From Ruthenibacterium lactatiformans (GTDB lineage: Bacteria > Bacillota > Clostridia > Oscillospirales > Ruminococcaceae), in NCBI RefSeq assembly GCF_000949455.1, contig NZ_JXXK01000035.1, positions 1-37,745 on the forward strand: DNA of 37,745 nucleotides, read 5' to 3'. The notes under the pieces are model-generated. The model had not been told where the DNA came from, ran no database searches, and saw only the letters and a list, made by a program, of their open reading frames with translations. Positions 7,396-16,467 of the stretch are shown here, one piece after another. Made by a program: the position numbers and the translations under genes. Within the stretch, counting starts at the first letter, position 1, and every line of letters starts with the position of its first letter.

Positions 7396-10300
7396 ATGAA
7401 ACAGAAATGGAAACGATATAGCGCAAGCCTGCTTGCGCTGCTGCTGTGTGTGATGCTGCTTGCGTCCACGGCGTTTGCCTCGGGCGGCGCGCTGGGCGCG
7501 GACCGAAACGGCACGCCATATACCTACGTGATCGGGTACATGTATTCCGGCAGCTCCCAGACCATCAACACACGGGAGATCTTCACATCGCCCAACAACT
7601 ATGACATCTGGCTCTGCCCGGTGTGCGGGCGGGACCCGTTGGGGAATTCGCAGGGAACGGCGCTGTCCCCGAATCTGTATATGCCGTGCTATGGATACGA
7701 TATTGCGGCAGCGGGCGGCGACATGGGCATCCGCTACGCGCTGGTGCGGCACAGGCACAACAACGGGCAGCTGTCGGATGACCGGGTATACATCCCAGTC
7801 AACGTGCCGATGTATGCGGGCTGCTATTACGGCTATGACCTCACCGGGCCGGCCGGCGTGCAGGTCAGCGCGCCCACGGGCTGGCAGAGGGACAGCGCGG
7901 TGGTGCGTTTTTCGGGCGGAACAGACACAGGCACGAGCCTGCCGGACTGGAGCGCGGCGCCGGGCGACTACGGCAGCGGCATCCATCACTACGAGTACAG
8001 CATCAACGGCGGGGCATGGACAGGCTGTCCCGTGGGCGACCCAACCGTGACCATCACGGCAGGAGGTGAAACAACGGTGACCGCCCGTGTGGTGGACGGC
8101 GCGGGCAACGCCTCCGGCCAGACGGTCACGGCAAAGGTGTACATCGACCCGGCCCCGCCCAATGTGCCCGGCGTCACGCTTTCCACGGAACAGTGGACGA
8201 ATACTTCTGTTACCGCCACAGTGAAGGACAACGGCGACGCACACAGCGGCGTTGCCCGCACGGAATATTCTCTGGACGGCGGAAGCTGGACGGCATACAG
8301 CGGCGTGCTCTCCATCGCAGACCACGGCAAACATACGGTCAGCGCCCGCGCCACCGACAATGTGGGCCGTGTTTCCGGCACGGCCAGCAAGACCGCGCTG
8401 GTGGATAAGGTCGCTCCGGTCATTTCAAAGGTGGAGCAGCAGCCAGACAGCGGGCACACAGAAATGACGCTGGCCGTTACGGCCACAGACGCGGACAGCG
8501 GCGTGAAAGGCTATGCGGTCACCACGGAAGAAAAAGCGCCTGCGCTGGATAAGTTTCAAGATTCCGCACCGAAAGCAGACCACAACGGCGTTTACTACAT
8601 CTGGGCAGCGGACAAGGCGGGGAATATTTCCGCTGCCGCAAAGGTGAACGTCACCGCGCTGGATATCGTGCCGCCCGTTGTGGTAAAGGTGGAGACACAG
8701 CGTACCTGGGACGCGAAGGAAAATTGGGCGAAAGTAACGGCGCAGGACGATAACAGCGGCGTTGTGGCCATCGGCTGGGAACGGGCCGAAAAAGATATGG
8801 GAAGCCGTCATGCTCCTGACCCGGTCACCTGGGTGGATTCCACGGCAGAAGCGGCCTTCATTTTCACCGAGAACGGCAGCTACAACGCCTATGCGCGCGA
8901 CCTGGCAGGCAATGTGTCCGAGCCGTACCCGTTCATCATCGACCACATCGACAAGCATTCTCCGGTCATTGATTCTGTGGAGTGGGACAAGGGCTGGAGC
9001 CAGGAAAAGACCGTCACGGTAAAAGCCCATGATACGGAGTCCGGCCTTGGGCAGTATGCGGTGACGCGCACGGCGGACCGCCCCGCTGAGTGGCAGGACA
9101 GCAATGTTTTCGCCAACATCACGGAAAACGGCACGTACTATCTGTGGGCGAAGGACAACGTGCAGCGCGTGTCCGCGGACGCGGATGCAGATGGAGGTGA
9201 GGGAACACCAGACCCCGGCCCCGAAGAGATCGTCATCGACACCATCGACCGTTCCAGGCCCGTGATGGACGATATCCTGCATTCGGCAGTGGACAACGCG
9301 CCCGCGGGTCTGTTCGGCTATCCGCATTTCAATGAGGTGGACCGCCCGGAACTGCTGGCCCACGATCTGGCCGATGACGGCTGGACGGACAGCGGCATCA
9401 AGGCCATCTACTACCAATACGCATTGGACGAAGACCACCTCGCAGCCGATTGGCTGACCTATGACGAGCTGGACAAGCCCGCCATGCGGGAGGAATACTT
9501 CGGAAACATCTATGCAAAGGCGGAGGACAATGCAGGGAATGTGTCCGACGCCATTTTTGCAGGCTTCATGTTCGAGCAGACCGAGCCAGTGGCGGAAAAA
9601 ACTCTGACCCCGGATCACTGGACGAACGGGACGGTGGAGATCGACCTGTCCACGGACGATAACCTGTCGGGCGTGCGGGACATCACCCTGCCGGACGGCA
9701 GCATCGTGGATGCTGCGCAGGCAAAGTATACTGTGGACAAAAACGGCGTGTACAATTTCTCTGTGCGGGATTACTGCGGCAACATCCTGTCCTATCCCGT
9801 TGAAGTGAGCAATATCGACCGGCTTGCGCCGGCCGCGGACTATGAGGTGATGCCCGGTGACTGGACGAACAAGCCCGTGACCATCCGTGTGACGGCTGCG
9901 GACCCGGAGCCGGAGGACGGCTATGCGCCCAGCGGCGTCAAGTCCATCACGATGCCGGACGGCACGGTGGTGGAAGGCGGTACCGCGGATTTCGTTGCGG
10001 ACGCCAATGGGAAATACGACTTCATCATCACGGACAACGGCGGCAATACGTTCACACTGCATACCGGGGTGAGCAATATTGATCACCTCGCTCCCGAAGC
10101 GGAATATACCGTGACGCCGGATATCTGGACGAACGGGCCTGCGGCCATCCATGTGACGGCCACCGACCCGAAGCCGGAGGACGGCTATGCGCCCAGCGGC
10201 GTCCAGTCCATCACGATGCCGGACGGCACGGTAGTGGAGGGCGATGCGGCGGATTTTACCGTGAGCGTCAATGGTACGTATGACTTCATCATTACCGACA

Positions 10301-11394
10301 ACGGCGGAAATACGGCCACACTGCACGCGGAAGTGGGCAATGTGGACACCGCGCGCCCGACTGTGGATTTCCATTTTGAGCCGCTGGACGGCGGTGACCG
10401 CACCATCATCACGGAATACGGCAAAACCGAGTACTACAATTACGATCTCGTTATGAACGCCAGCGCCGATGATGTCGGTTCCGGCATCGAACGGTACGAA
10501 TACAAAGTGGGCGACGGAGAATGGACGGTGTTCGACCCGGCAGACCCGCCGAAGTTTACGGAGGAACAGATCGTCCATATCGTTGTGCGTGTATGGGATG
10601 TTGCCGGGAATGTGAGCGAAGAAAAGGCGCGTGACATCGTGCTGGACAAAACGCCGCCCACGGCTTCGCATACGCTGACGCCGGGCGAGGACGGAAAGGT
10701 GAACATCAACCTGGGAACGGACGGCAGCATCTGCGGCGTCCAGTCCATCACGCGGCCGGACGGCAGTGTGGCATATGGCGTGGATACGCTTGTGTTTGAA
10801 GTGGACCGGAACGGAGACTACGATTTTTTCGTGTGGGACCGGTGCGGGAATCTGCTGAAGTACACCGTACCGGTCGACAGCTTCGTAACACCTGTGAAGC
10901 CGGAGCCTGCGCCCTCTGAGCCGGAGGAGCCGAAGCCGAAGCCGGAACCCGAGCCGGAGCCGGATCCAGAGACGGAAGGACCGGCGGCACTGGTGGAGGT
11001 CCCTGCGCGGGAGGACGCCCGCGCGCTGACGCTGGCCGACCTTGCCTGTACGCTGCTCTCCATCCTGCTTGCCATCCTTGTGTGGCTGCACGGGAAAAAA
11101 GACGGCGGTGAAGATGCAGACGATGAAGATGAACAGGTCGATGAGGACGTAGAAGAAGATGAGCCGCGGGGCTACGCTGTCCAGAAAACCGTGAATGCGG
11201 TGCTGGCGGTACTGTCTGCGGTATTGTTCTTCCTCACACAGCCGCTCGTATGGCGTTTCCGCTTCGTAGACTGGTGGACGGTGCTGTTCGTGCTGCTGTG
11301 CGGCACGGCGCTGGCCATGCTCATTTGGAAGCGAAAGGAAGAAAACAAAGTAGAAGAAACGGATGAAGAAAACATGGAGGATTTTGCAGAATGA
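7396..11394 (+). CDS. Large secreted/membrane-anchored multi-Ig-like surface protein
   Basis: From the ATG at 7396 (upstream AAGGAAGAAGG) this is 1332 residues. Residues 1-28 are a clear signal peptide with AFA before the cut. An N-terminal domain with a CPVC motif is followed by at least eight beta-rich Ig-like repeats carrying phrases such as SGVKSITMPDG, DKAGNIS and VDGAGNASG, each introduced by D-x-xPP/AP linkers. A Pro/Glu-rich stalk (about nt 10891-10980) precedes three hydrophobic helices separated by an acidic stretch, instead of an LPxTG anchor. Such proteins are frequent beside VirB4/PrgI in these ICEs and may mediate contact with recipient cells; this is inference. It overlaps the next gene by ATGA. 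Confidence 0.85.
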   Translation: MKQKWKRYSASLLALLLCVMLLASTAFASGGALGADRNGTPYTYVIGYMYSGSSQTINTREIFTSPNNYDIWLCPVCGRDPLGNSQGTALSPNLYMPCYGYDIAAAGGDMGIRYALVRHRHNNGQLSDDRVYIPVNVPMYAGCYYGYDLTGPAGVQVSAPTGWQRDSAVVRFSGGTDTGTSLPDWSAAPGDYGSGIHHYEYSINGGAWTGCPVGDPTVTITAGGETTVTARVVDGAGNASGQTVTAKVYIDPAPPNVPGVTLSTEQWTNTSVTATVKDNGDAHSGVARTEYSLDGGSWTAYSGVLSIADHGKHTVSARATDNVGRVSGTASKTALVDKVAPVISKVEQQPDSGHTEMTLAVTATDADSGVKGYAVTTEEKAPALDKFQDSAPKADHNGVYYIWAADKAGNISAAAKVNVTALDIVPPVVVKVETQRTWDAKENWAKVTAQDDNSGVVAIGWERAEKDMGSRHAPDPVTWVDSTAEAAFIFTENGSYNAYARDLAGNVSEPYPFIIDHIDKHSPVIDSVEWDKGWSQEKTVTVKAHDTESGLGQYAVTRTADRPAEWQDSNVFANITENGTYYLWAKDNVQRVSADADADGGEGTPDPGPEEIVIDTIDRSRPVMDDILHSAVDNAPAGLFGYPHFNEVDRPELLAHDLADDGWTDSGIKAIYYQYALDEDHLAADWLTYDELDKPAMREEYFGNIYAKAEDNAGNVSDAIFAGFMFEQTEPVAEKTLTPDHWTNGTVEIDLSTDDNLSGVRDITLPDGSIVDAAQAKYTVDKNGVYNFSVRDYCGNILSYPVEVSNIDRLAPAADYEVMPGDWTNKPVTIRVTAADPEPEDGYAPSGVKSITMPDGTVVEGGTADFVADANGKYDFIITDNGGNTFTLHTGVSNIDHLAPEAEYTVTPDIWTNGPAAIHVTATDPKPEDGYAPSGVQSITMPDGTVVEGDAADFTVSVNGTYDFIITDNGGNTATLHAEVGNVDTARPTVDFHFEPLDGGDRTIITEYGKTEYYNYDLVMNASADDVGSGIERYEYKVGDGEWTVFDPADPPKFTEEQIVHIVVRVWDVAGNVSEEKARDIVLDKTPPTASHTLTPGEDGKVNINLGTDGSICGVQSITRPDGSVAYGVDTLVFEVDRNGDYDFFVWDRCGNLLKYTVPVDSFVTPVKPEPAPSEPEEPKPKPEPEPEPDPETEGPAALVEVPAREDARALTLADLACTLLSILLAILVWLHGKKDGGEDADDEDEQVDEDVEEDEPRGYAVQKTVNAVLAVLSAVLFFLTQPLVWRFRFVDWWTVLFVLLCGTALAMLIWKRKEENKVEETDEENMEDFAE
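9841..10368 (+). repeat. Two tandem 88-codon repeats in the surface-protein gene
   Basis: Two Ig-like units are offset by exactly 264 bases (starts 9841 and 10105) and are close to identical over their middle part: EDGYAPSGV, SITMPDGTVVEG and YDFIITDNGGNT recur, with near-identical DNA. The other repeats in the protein are much more diverged, so this pair is a recent duplication and a likely site of copy-number change. Confidence 0.85.
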
Positions 11395-12104
11395 AAACGA
11401 TCGTATCACTGGCCCTTGCGGGCCTCATGTCCATTTCCGCACTGCTTCCCGCGCTGGCGGCACAGGAGGCGGAGAACGTATCCATCCCCGAAAACTCCGG
11501 CATTTCGGAAAGTGTGGCGCAGGATGAGAGCAGCGTATCCAGTTCCTGCAGTACAGCGGATGAAAGCACCGAGCCGGAGTCCGGCAGCAATGCAGAGGAT
11601 GGATCGGATTCTGTTTCGCAGCCCGAATCCGGCAGTATGCCGGTGGAGTCTGACAGCAGCACTTCTGTGGGTTCGAAAGCTGAAACCGGCAGCTCACTGC
11701 CTGCTTCCGACAGTATGACATCCGATGAAATGGACGCTGACTCGGAACCGGCTTCCGGCAACGAAACAGCGGAATCGGACGCCAATGCCGAAGATTCATT
11801 GGGTGTAACGGCAGCAACAGCGGACGAACAGACGGTCCCTGTTACGGTATCGGAAGAATACGCGCTCCTGCTTGCGACCAACCAGGCGGACAGCATGATG
11901 GGCCATGTGGGTATGGAGCGCAGCGGTGCCTGTACGCAGCCTGCGGCATCCTTTGTACTGGCGGACTACGCCGCAGAGACCGAGGACGAGAGCTACTGTC
12001 TGCTTTGGGAAGCGATGAACGCGGCATTTGAGCAGCTTGGCGCGCAGGGATGTACAACGGCCAACTGTGTTTTCACAGATGGTATGATCATCCTGATGCG
12101 ATAG
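11391..12104 (+). CDS. Secreted Ser/Glu-rich protein of unknown function
   Basis: This 237-residue protein has a signal peptide (residues 1-23, ending LPALAAQEA), about 120 residues of acidic Ser/Glu/Asp-rich low complexity (repeated SGS, ESDS, PESGS) and a compact C-terminal domain with three cysteines (GACTQPA, SYCLLW, GCTTANCVFTDG has two more). The start overlaps the surface-protein stop (ATGA), so the two are co-translated and probably act together at the cell surface. I do not recognise the family. The low-complexity part looks like a wall-spanning spacer. Confidence 0.75.
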   Translation: MKTIVSLALAGLMSISALLPALAAQEAENVSIPENSGISESVAQDESSVSSSCSTADESTEPESGSNAEDGSDSVSQPESGSMPVESDSSTSVGSKAETGSSLPASDSMTSDEMDADSEPASGNETAESDANAEDSLGVTAATADEQTVPVTVSEEYALLLATNQADSMMGHVGMERSGACTQPAASFVLADYAAETEDESYCLLWEAMNAAFEQLGAQGCTTANCVFTDGMIILMR

Positions 12105-12115
12105 GACGGAACGGG

Positions 12116-12139
12116 ACGGGGCGGCTGAGGCCGCCCCGT
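12116..12139 (+). terminator. GC-rich hairpin between secreted protein and small ORF
   Basis: ACGGGGCGGC (12116-12125) and GCCGCCCCGT (12130-12139) form a 10-bp stem with a TGAG loop, followed only by TTTCAG. The weak T-run suggests an attenuator or 3' end stabiliser rather than full termination, so that virB4 is still transcribed. Confidence 0.5.
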
Positions 12140-12164
12140 TTCAGTGTTATGGAGGGCTGAAACA

Positions 12165-12389
12165 GTGGAACAGGAAAAACTCGTACAGGGCTGGATGGTC
12201 TGCGGAACAGATGAAGAAGCTCAAAAGCCGGAGATGTATTTTCTGGACGTCAACAATGCGATCGCATACCGGGAAATGCAGCGGGACGCCGCGTCTCTGA
12301 CGATCCGGCTGCAGTACATCCGCCCGGAATGGGCAAAAGACTTTCACAAAAGCCGCCTGCGGCAGCGGGACGGAAAACAGGAACGATGA
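12165..12389 (+). CDS. Small conserved-context protein of unknown function
   Basis: This is a 74-residue protein from a GTG at 12165 with GGAGGG at 12151-12156. It is polar and soluble, without motifs I recognise. The pattern EMYFLDVNNAIAYREM...LTIRLQYIRPEWAKDF suggests a compact alpha/beta fold. Its stop overlaps the virB4 start (ATGA), and small ORFs at this position just ahead of virB4 fit translational coupling. The strong ribosome site and tight packing support it being real. Confidence 0.65.
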   Translation: MEQEKLVQGWMVCGTDEEAQKPEMYFLDVNNAIAYREMQRDAASLTIRLQYIRPEWAKDFHKSRLRQRDGKQER

Positions 12390-14722
12390 ATGGGGAATGC
12401 AGAATGAAAATACAGATTTTTAACCGTTTGATCAGGCATGGAGAGAGCTTCCGTGTACCGCGCTCCGTACAGGAGTCCATTCCGGTCAGAAAGATATACC
12501 GGGACGGGATATGGCTGTGCGGCGGGCGGTATTCCAAGGCGTGGCGGTTTCAGGATGTGAACTACGCCGTGGCGTCGGAAGCGGACCAGGCGGAAATATT
12601 GATGCGCTACTGCAGCGTCATCAACGCATGGCCGGATGATGCGTATGTGCAGGTGCTCACGAACAATCGCCGCATCGACCCGGTGGAATTTGAGAACACC
12701 ATGCTGATGCATTTGCGCGGCGATGATATGGACAGGCTGCGGGAGGAATACAACCAGATCGTGCGGGAGCGCACGGAATGGAGCAACAACATTTTCCGGG
12801 AGAAATACGTCGTTATCTCTGTGCAGCGTCGGAGTATTGATGAGGCAAGGAGTTTTTTTGCCCGCGTCGGCACAGAGCTTGCATCCGGATTCGGGCGGCT
12901 GTCCAGCCAGCTTACAGAGCTTTCTTCCCATGACCGCATCCGCATCCTGCACGATTTTTTTCGCAGCGGGGAAGAACAGTATTTCAATTTTGACCTTTCG
13001 CAGGCCATGGCGCGTGGCCAGGATTTCCGGGACTATATCGCGCCGGACAGCCTGCAATTCAAGAGCGACCATTTCATCATGGGCAAAAAGTTCGGGCGCG
13101 TACTGTTTTTAAAGGATTATCCCAATTTTCTCAAGGACGAAACGATCGCCAGGCTGTGCGAATTCCCGCAGAATCTGATGCTGTCCATCCAGATCGTCCC
13201 GGTCCCCATGGAGGAGGCTGTGGCGGACATGCAAAAGCGCGTGCTTGCCGTGGAGACGGATATTACCCGGTGGCAGCAAAAGCAGAACGCGAACCACAAC
13301 TTTTCCGCGGAGACTCCCTATGAGATGCAGCAGATGCGGCAGGAAATGAAGGCGCTGCTGGATGATCTGACTTCGCGGGACCAGCGGATGGTGCTTGTGC
13401 TGGTGACGCTGGTGCATCTGGCGGACAGCTATGCGCAGCTCAACAGTGACACGGAGGCCATCACGGCCACGGCGCGGGGCGATCTGTGCCGTTTCAATAC
13501 GCTCCATTTCCAGCAGGAGGAGGGCCTGAACACGGCACTGCCCTACGGCTTGCGGGAAATTGAAGCGATGCGCACGATGAACACAGAGAGCGCGGCGGCG
13601 CTGACGCCCTTTTCCGTGCAGGATGTGATGGACCGGGGCGGTATCTATTATGGCAGAAATGCCATCAGCCGGAACAGCATCATTTGCAACCGCAAGCTGC
13701 TACTCAACGGGAACGGTTTTTATCTTGGCGTGCCGGGCAGCGGCAAGAGCATGGCCGCGAAATGGGAGCTGATGAACGTTATTCTGAACACGGACGATGA
13801 TGTATTGATCTGTGACCCCGAAGCGGAGTTCGGCCCGGTGGTGGATGCGGTGAGAGGGCAGAACATCCGCCTTGCGCCGGACAGCACGCAGCATGTGAAC
13901 GCGCTGGAGCTGGGAAAGGGCTATGAGGCAGGGGAAAAGCCTGTTTCGCTCAAATCCGAGTTTATCCTTACACTGTACGAGCACCTTTTGGATGTGCAGA
14001 CGAACGGACGCCGGGCAAAATCCATCATCGACCGCGCGGTGCTCGACCTGTATGAGGAATTCAGCAAAAAGCCGCAGGCTCCTACACTGCAGGACCTTTA
14101 CCGTATTTTGCAGTGCCAGAAGGAGGATCTGGCGAAGGATATCGTGTTGGCCAGTGAAATTTTCACAAAGGGCAGCCTGAACACGTTCGCACAGCCCACC
14201 AACGTGCAGCTGGACAACCGTGTTTTGTGCTTCAATATCCGGGACCTGGGCCAGCAGCTGCGCCCCATCGGCATGCTGGTGCTGATGGAGGTGGTCATGA
14301 TGCGCGTGATGCAGAACCGCCTGCGTGGCAAGCGGACGTGGATCTATTTTGATGAGCTGTCTGTTCTGTTTTCCTATGAGTGGTCCACGAACTTTCTGGA
14401 TGTATCATGGAAAAGATACCGGAAGTACGGGGCTTTGGCCAGTGGGATATTTCAGAATCTGGACCAGGCGCTGGACAACGAGGTAGCACGCAGTATGATC
14501 TCCAACAGTGAATTTCTTGTACTGCTCAATCAGGCGGCGTCGGACCGCACGAAGCTGGCGGAGCTTCTGCATATTTCGGATACGCAGCTTTCGTATGTCA
14601 CGGATTCTGAAGCGGGACGCGGCCTGCTGAAGATGGGCGGCAGCCTGGTGCCCTTCATCAATGATATTTCAAAGGACACCCGGCTTTACAAATTGATGAG
14701 CACGCGCCCAGGGGAGGTGTAA
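12386..14722 (+). CDS. virB4: VirB4/TraE-type conjugation ATPase
   Basis: This is a 778-residue protein from the ATG at 12386; an ATG at 12404 is an alternative. VirB4 ATPases energise assembly of the mating channel. The N-terminal half carries the family domain, and the C-terminal half is a RecA-like ATPase with Walker A VPGSGKS near residue 450 and Walker B RTWIYFDELSVLF near residue 654. Other family signs are DVLICDPEAEFGPVVDAV, ICNRKLLLNGNGFYLG and ASGIFQNLDQAL. The end GLLKMGGSLVPFINDI is also typical. Length is normal. The peptidase gene follows after 4 bases. Confidence 0.95.
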   Translation: MNGECRMKIQIFNRLIRHGESFRVPRSVQESIPVRKIYRDGIWLCGGRYSKAWRFQDVNYAVASEADQAEILMRYCSVINAWPDDAYVQVLTNNRRIDPVEFENTMLMHLRGDDMDRLREEYNQIVRERTEWSNNIFREKYVVISVQRRSIDEARSFFARVGTELASGFGRLSSQLTELSSHDRIRILHDFFRSGEEQYFNFDLSQAMARGQDFRDYIAPDSLQFKSDHFIMGKKFGRVLFLKDYPNFLKDETIARLCEFPQNLMLSIQIVPVPMEEAVADMQKRVLAVETDITRWQQKQNANHNFSAETPYEMQQMRQEMKALLDDLTSRDQRMVLVLVTLVHLADSYAQLNSDTEAITATARGDLCRFNTLHFQQEEGLNTALPYGLREIEAMRTMNTESAAALTPFSVQDVMDRGGIYYGRNAISRNSIICNRKLLLNGNGFYLGVPGSGKSMAAKWELMNVILNTDDDVLICDPEAEFGPVVDAVRGQNIRLAPDSTQHVNALELGKGYEAGEKPVSLKSEFILTLYEHLLDVQTNGRRAKSIIDRAVLDLYEEFSKKPQAPTLQDLYRILQCQKEDLAKDIVLASEIFTKGSLNTFAQPTNVQLDNRVLCFNIRDLGQQLRPIGMLVLMEVVMMRVMQNRLRGKRTWIYFDELSVLFSYEWSTNFLDVSWKRYRKYGALASGIFQNLDQALDNEVARSMISNSEFLVLLNQAASDRTKLAELLHISDTQLSYVTDSEAGRGLLKMGGSLVPFINDISKDTRLYKLMSTRPGEV

Positions 14723-14726
14723 CCGG

Positions 14727-16458
14727 ATGAAAGAACTGAAAACAAAGAAAAGCGCGGAAGGAGCGCGCGTAAAGGAAAAGAGTGATGCTTTGCCGCGTGC
14801 GGCAAAGCGTATGCTGCGGGCGGGTCTGATGGAAAAGCAGGCTTCCCGGCAGCGTGAAACCCAGGAGAAAGCGCCGGAGCGTGCGGCAGAGGAACAGGTG
14901 GAGCGTGCGGCGATGCGGGGCGGGGAGACGGCTGCGGACGCAGGCCGGGCGGTATTCAGGCAGGCTGTGCCTCTGCGGGCAGAACGGGAAAAGGACCAAT
15001 GGTCGGATGCACAGGCAGTAGGCCGTTATCGCTCTGCATCACGGGCCGCGCATACCGATGGTGTGGGACAGAAAACAGAGAAAATTTCCCGAAATCGGAA
15101 AATTTTGAACCGGGCGCGGGAGGTGGATTCATGTCGGCCCGACACAATGAGATTAAAAAGTATACGGCAAAAAAGAACGGTGCGCGATGGTGCGCACCGT
15201 TCTTCTGCATTTTTTAAGAGAGGGTATGGAATTGCCGGAGCACCCAAGGGCGTTTCGCAAAAACAGGCGGCGCGCCAATTTGCACGACAGACTGTACAGG
15301 CAACCGTACAGGCGGCCCGGAGTGCGGGCAGGCTGCTGGCACAGGTCGGGCAGACGGCGGCGCGGATGGCGTCCGCCGTGTTGTCCTGGTTGGGCGCAGC
15401 GCTTGCCGCGGCGTCGCCTGTTTTGGTGCTGGTTCTCATCGTGGGTATGGTGGGGGCCTTTCTGGCTTCTCCCTTCGGCGTGCTTTTTTTCCAACGAAAC
15501 GACACAGGACGGGATGCTCATGCGGCAGGCGACGGCGGAGCTGAACGAAGAATACTACGCCCGCATCGGACAGATCGAACAGGCGAACCCCCATGATGTT
15601 TTGGAGATCGAAGCATCGGACGGTGTTTCCGCCATCCGGTGGGAGGATGTGCTCTCTGTCTACGCCGTCAAAGTCACAACAGATGGTGTGAACGGCATGG
15701 ACGTTGTGACCATGGATGAACAGAAAAAAGAGATTTTGCGCGGTGTGATGTGGGATATGAACCAGATCACGTACAGAAGCGTTACGGTGAAAAAAGAGGT
15801 GGAGGTGGTTACAGAGGATGAGGACGGAAATGAGGTGGTCGAGATGCAGGAGATAGAAGAAACGACGCTGACGATCTATCTGCACCACACAACGCCGGAG
15901 CAGATGGCCGCGGCCTATGGCTTTACCGAACAGCAGAACGAGCATCTGGCGCTGCTGCGGCATGAGGAATACAGCGTTATGTGGGCGTCGTTGCTGGGCG
16001 GCTTTACCCATGGCGGCGGTATGATCGGCAGCGACGCCGATTGGGTAGGCACGGGCATTTTTGCATGGCCGCTGCCGCAGAGCTTTACCATCGCCTCACA
16101 GTTTGGATACCGCACCGACCCGTTTACGGGCGAAATATCCTACCACAGCGGGACGGATATTGCCGCGCCGTATGGTACGCCGGTTCTTGCGGCAGCGGGA
16201 GGCACGGTGACAGTTGCAAACGCGACCGACCCGTGGGGCGGAAGCTATGGATATTACGTAAAGATACAGCATGATGGAACGTTTGACACGCTGTACGCCC
16301 ACTGTTCCAGCATCTGTGTCACACCCGGACAGCAGGTGCGGCAGGGAGAGGTCATCGGCTATGTGGGCAGTACGGGGAACAGTACGGGCAACCATCTACA
16401 TTTTGAGGTTTGGGAGGATGGACAGAGACAAAACGCGATGGATCTATTTAAGCTATAG
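14727..16458 (+). pseudogene. Frameshifted membrane-anchored M23 peptidase (CD1108-like conjugation lysin)
   Basis: Two frames together make one protein. The first (from the ATG at 14727, behind GGGGAGGTG) holds a basic, Ala/Arg-rich cytoplasmic part and one transmembrane helix (SPVLVLVLIVGMVGAFL, ending FGVLF). The second carries SNETTQDGMLMRQATAELNE, a linker, and a C-terminal M23 endopeptidase domain with H-S-G-T-D and HLHFEV metal-binding motifs. The frames join at a run of seven T (15484-15490); six T would give the continuous FGVLFSNET expected for the family. Such enzymes open peptidoglycan locally for the mating channel. The gene is otherwise intact, so a sequencing error or slippage is as likely as decay. 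Confidence 0.8.
15173..15204 (+). other. Perfect 13-bp hairpin inside the peptidase gene
   Basis: AAGAACGGTGCGC (15173-15185) and GCGCACCGTTCTT (15192-15204) pair perfectly around GATGGT, followed by CTGCATTTTTT. It has terminator shape but lies in the 5' coding region. A short frame (ATG 15131, behind GGGAGGTGG, to 15217, 28 residues) spans it in another phase. It may be a small inserted unit or an internal attenuator. Confidence 0.5.
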
Positions 16459-16467
16459 AAAAAGGAT

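Noticed and set aside
8425..11409. A 994-codon open frame on the minus strand
   Set aside because: It is the antisense of the Ig-like surface-protein gene. High GC and repetitive codons keep it open; it has no ribosome site and no recognisable domain.
15484..15490. Programmed -1 ribosomal frameshift at the T7 tract
   Set aside because: The required shift is +1 (or -2), not -1, so a classical slippery heptamer does not explain it.
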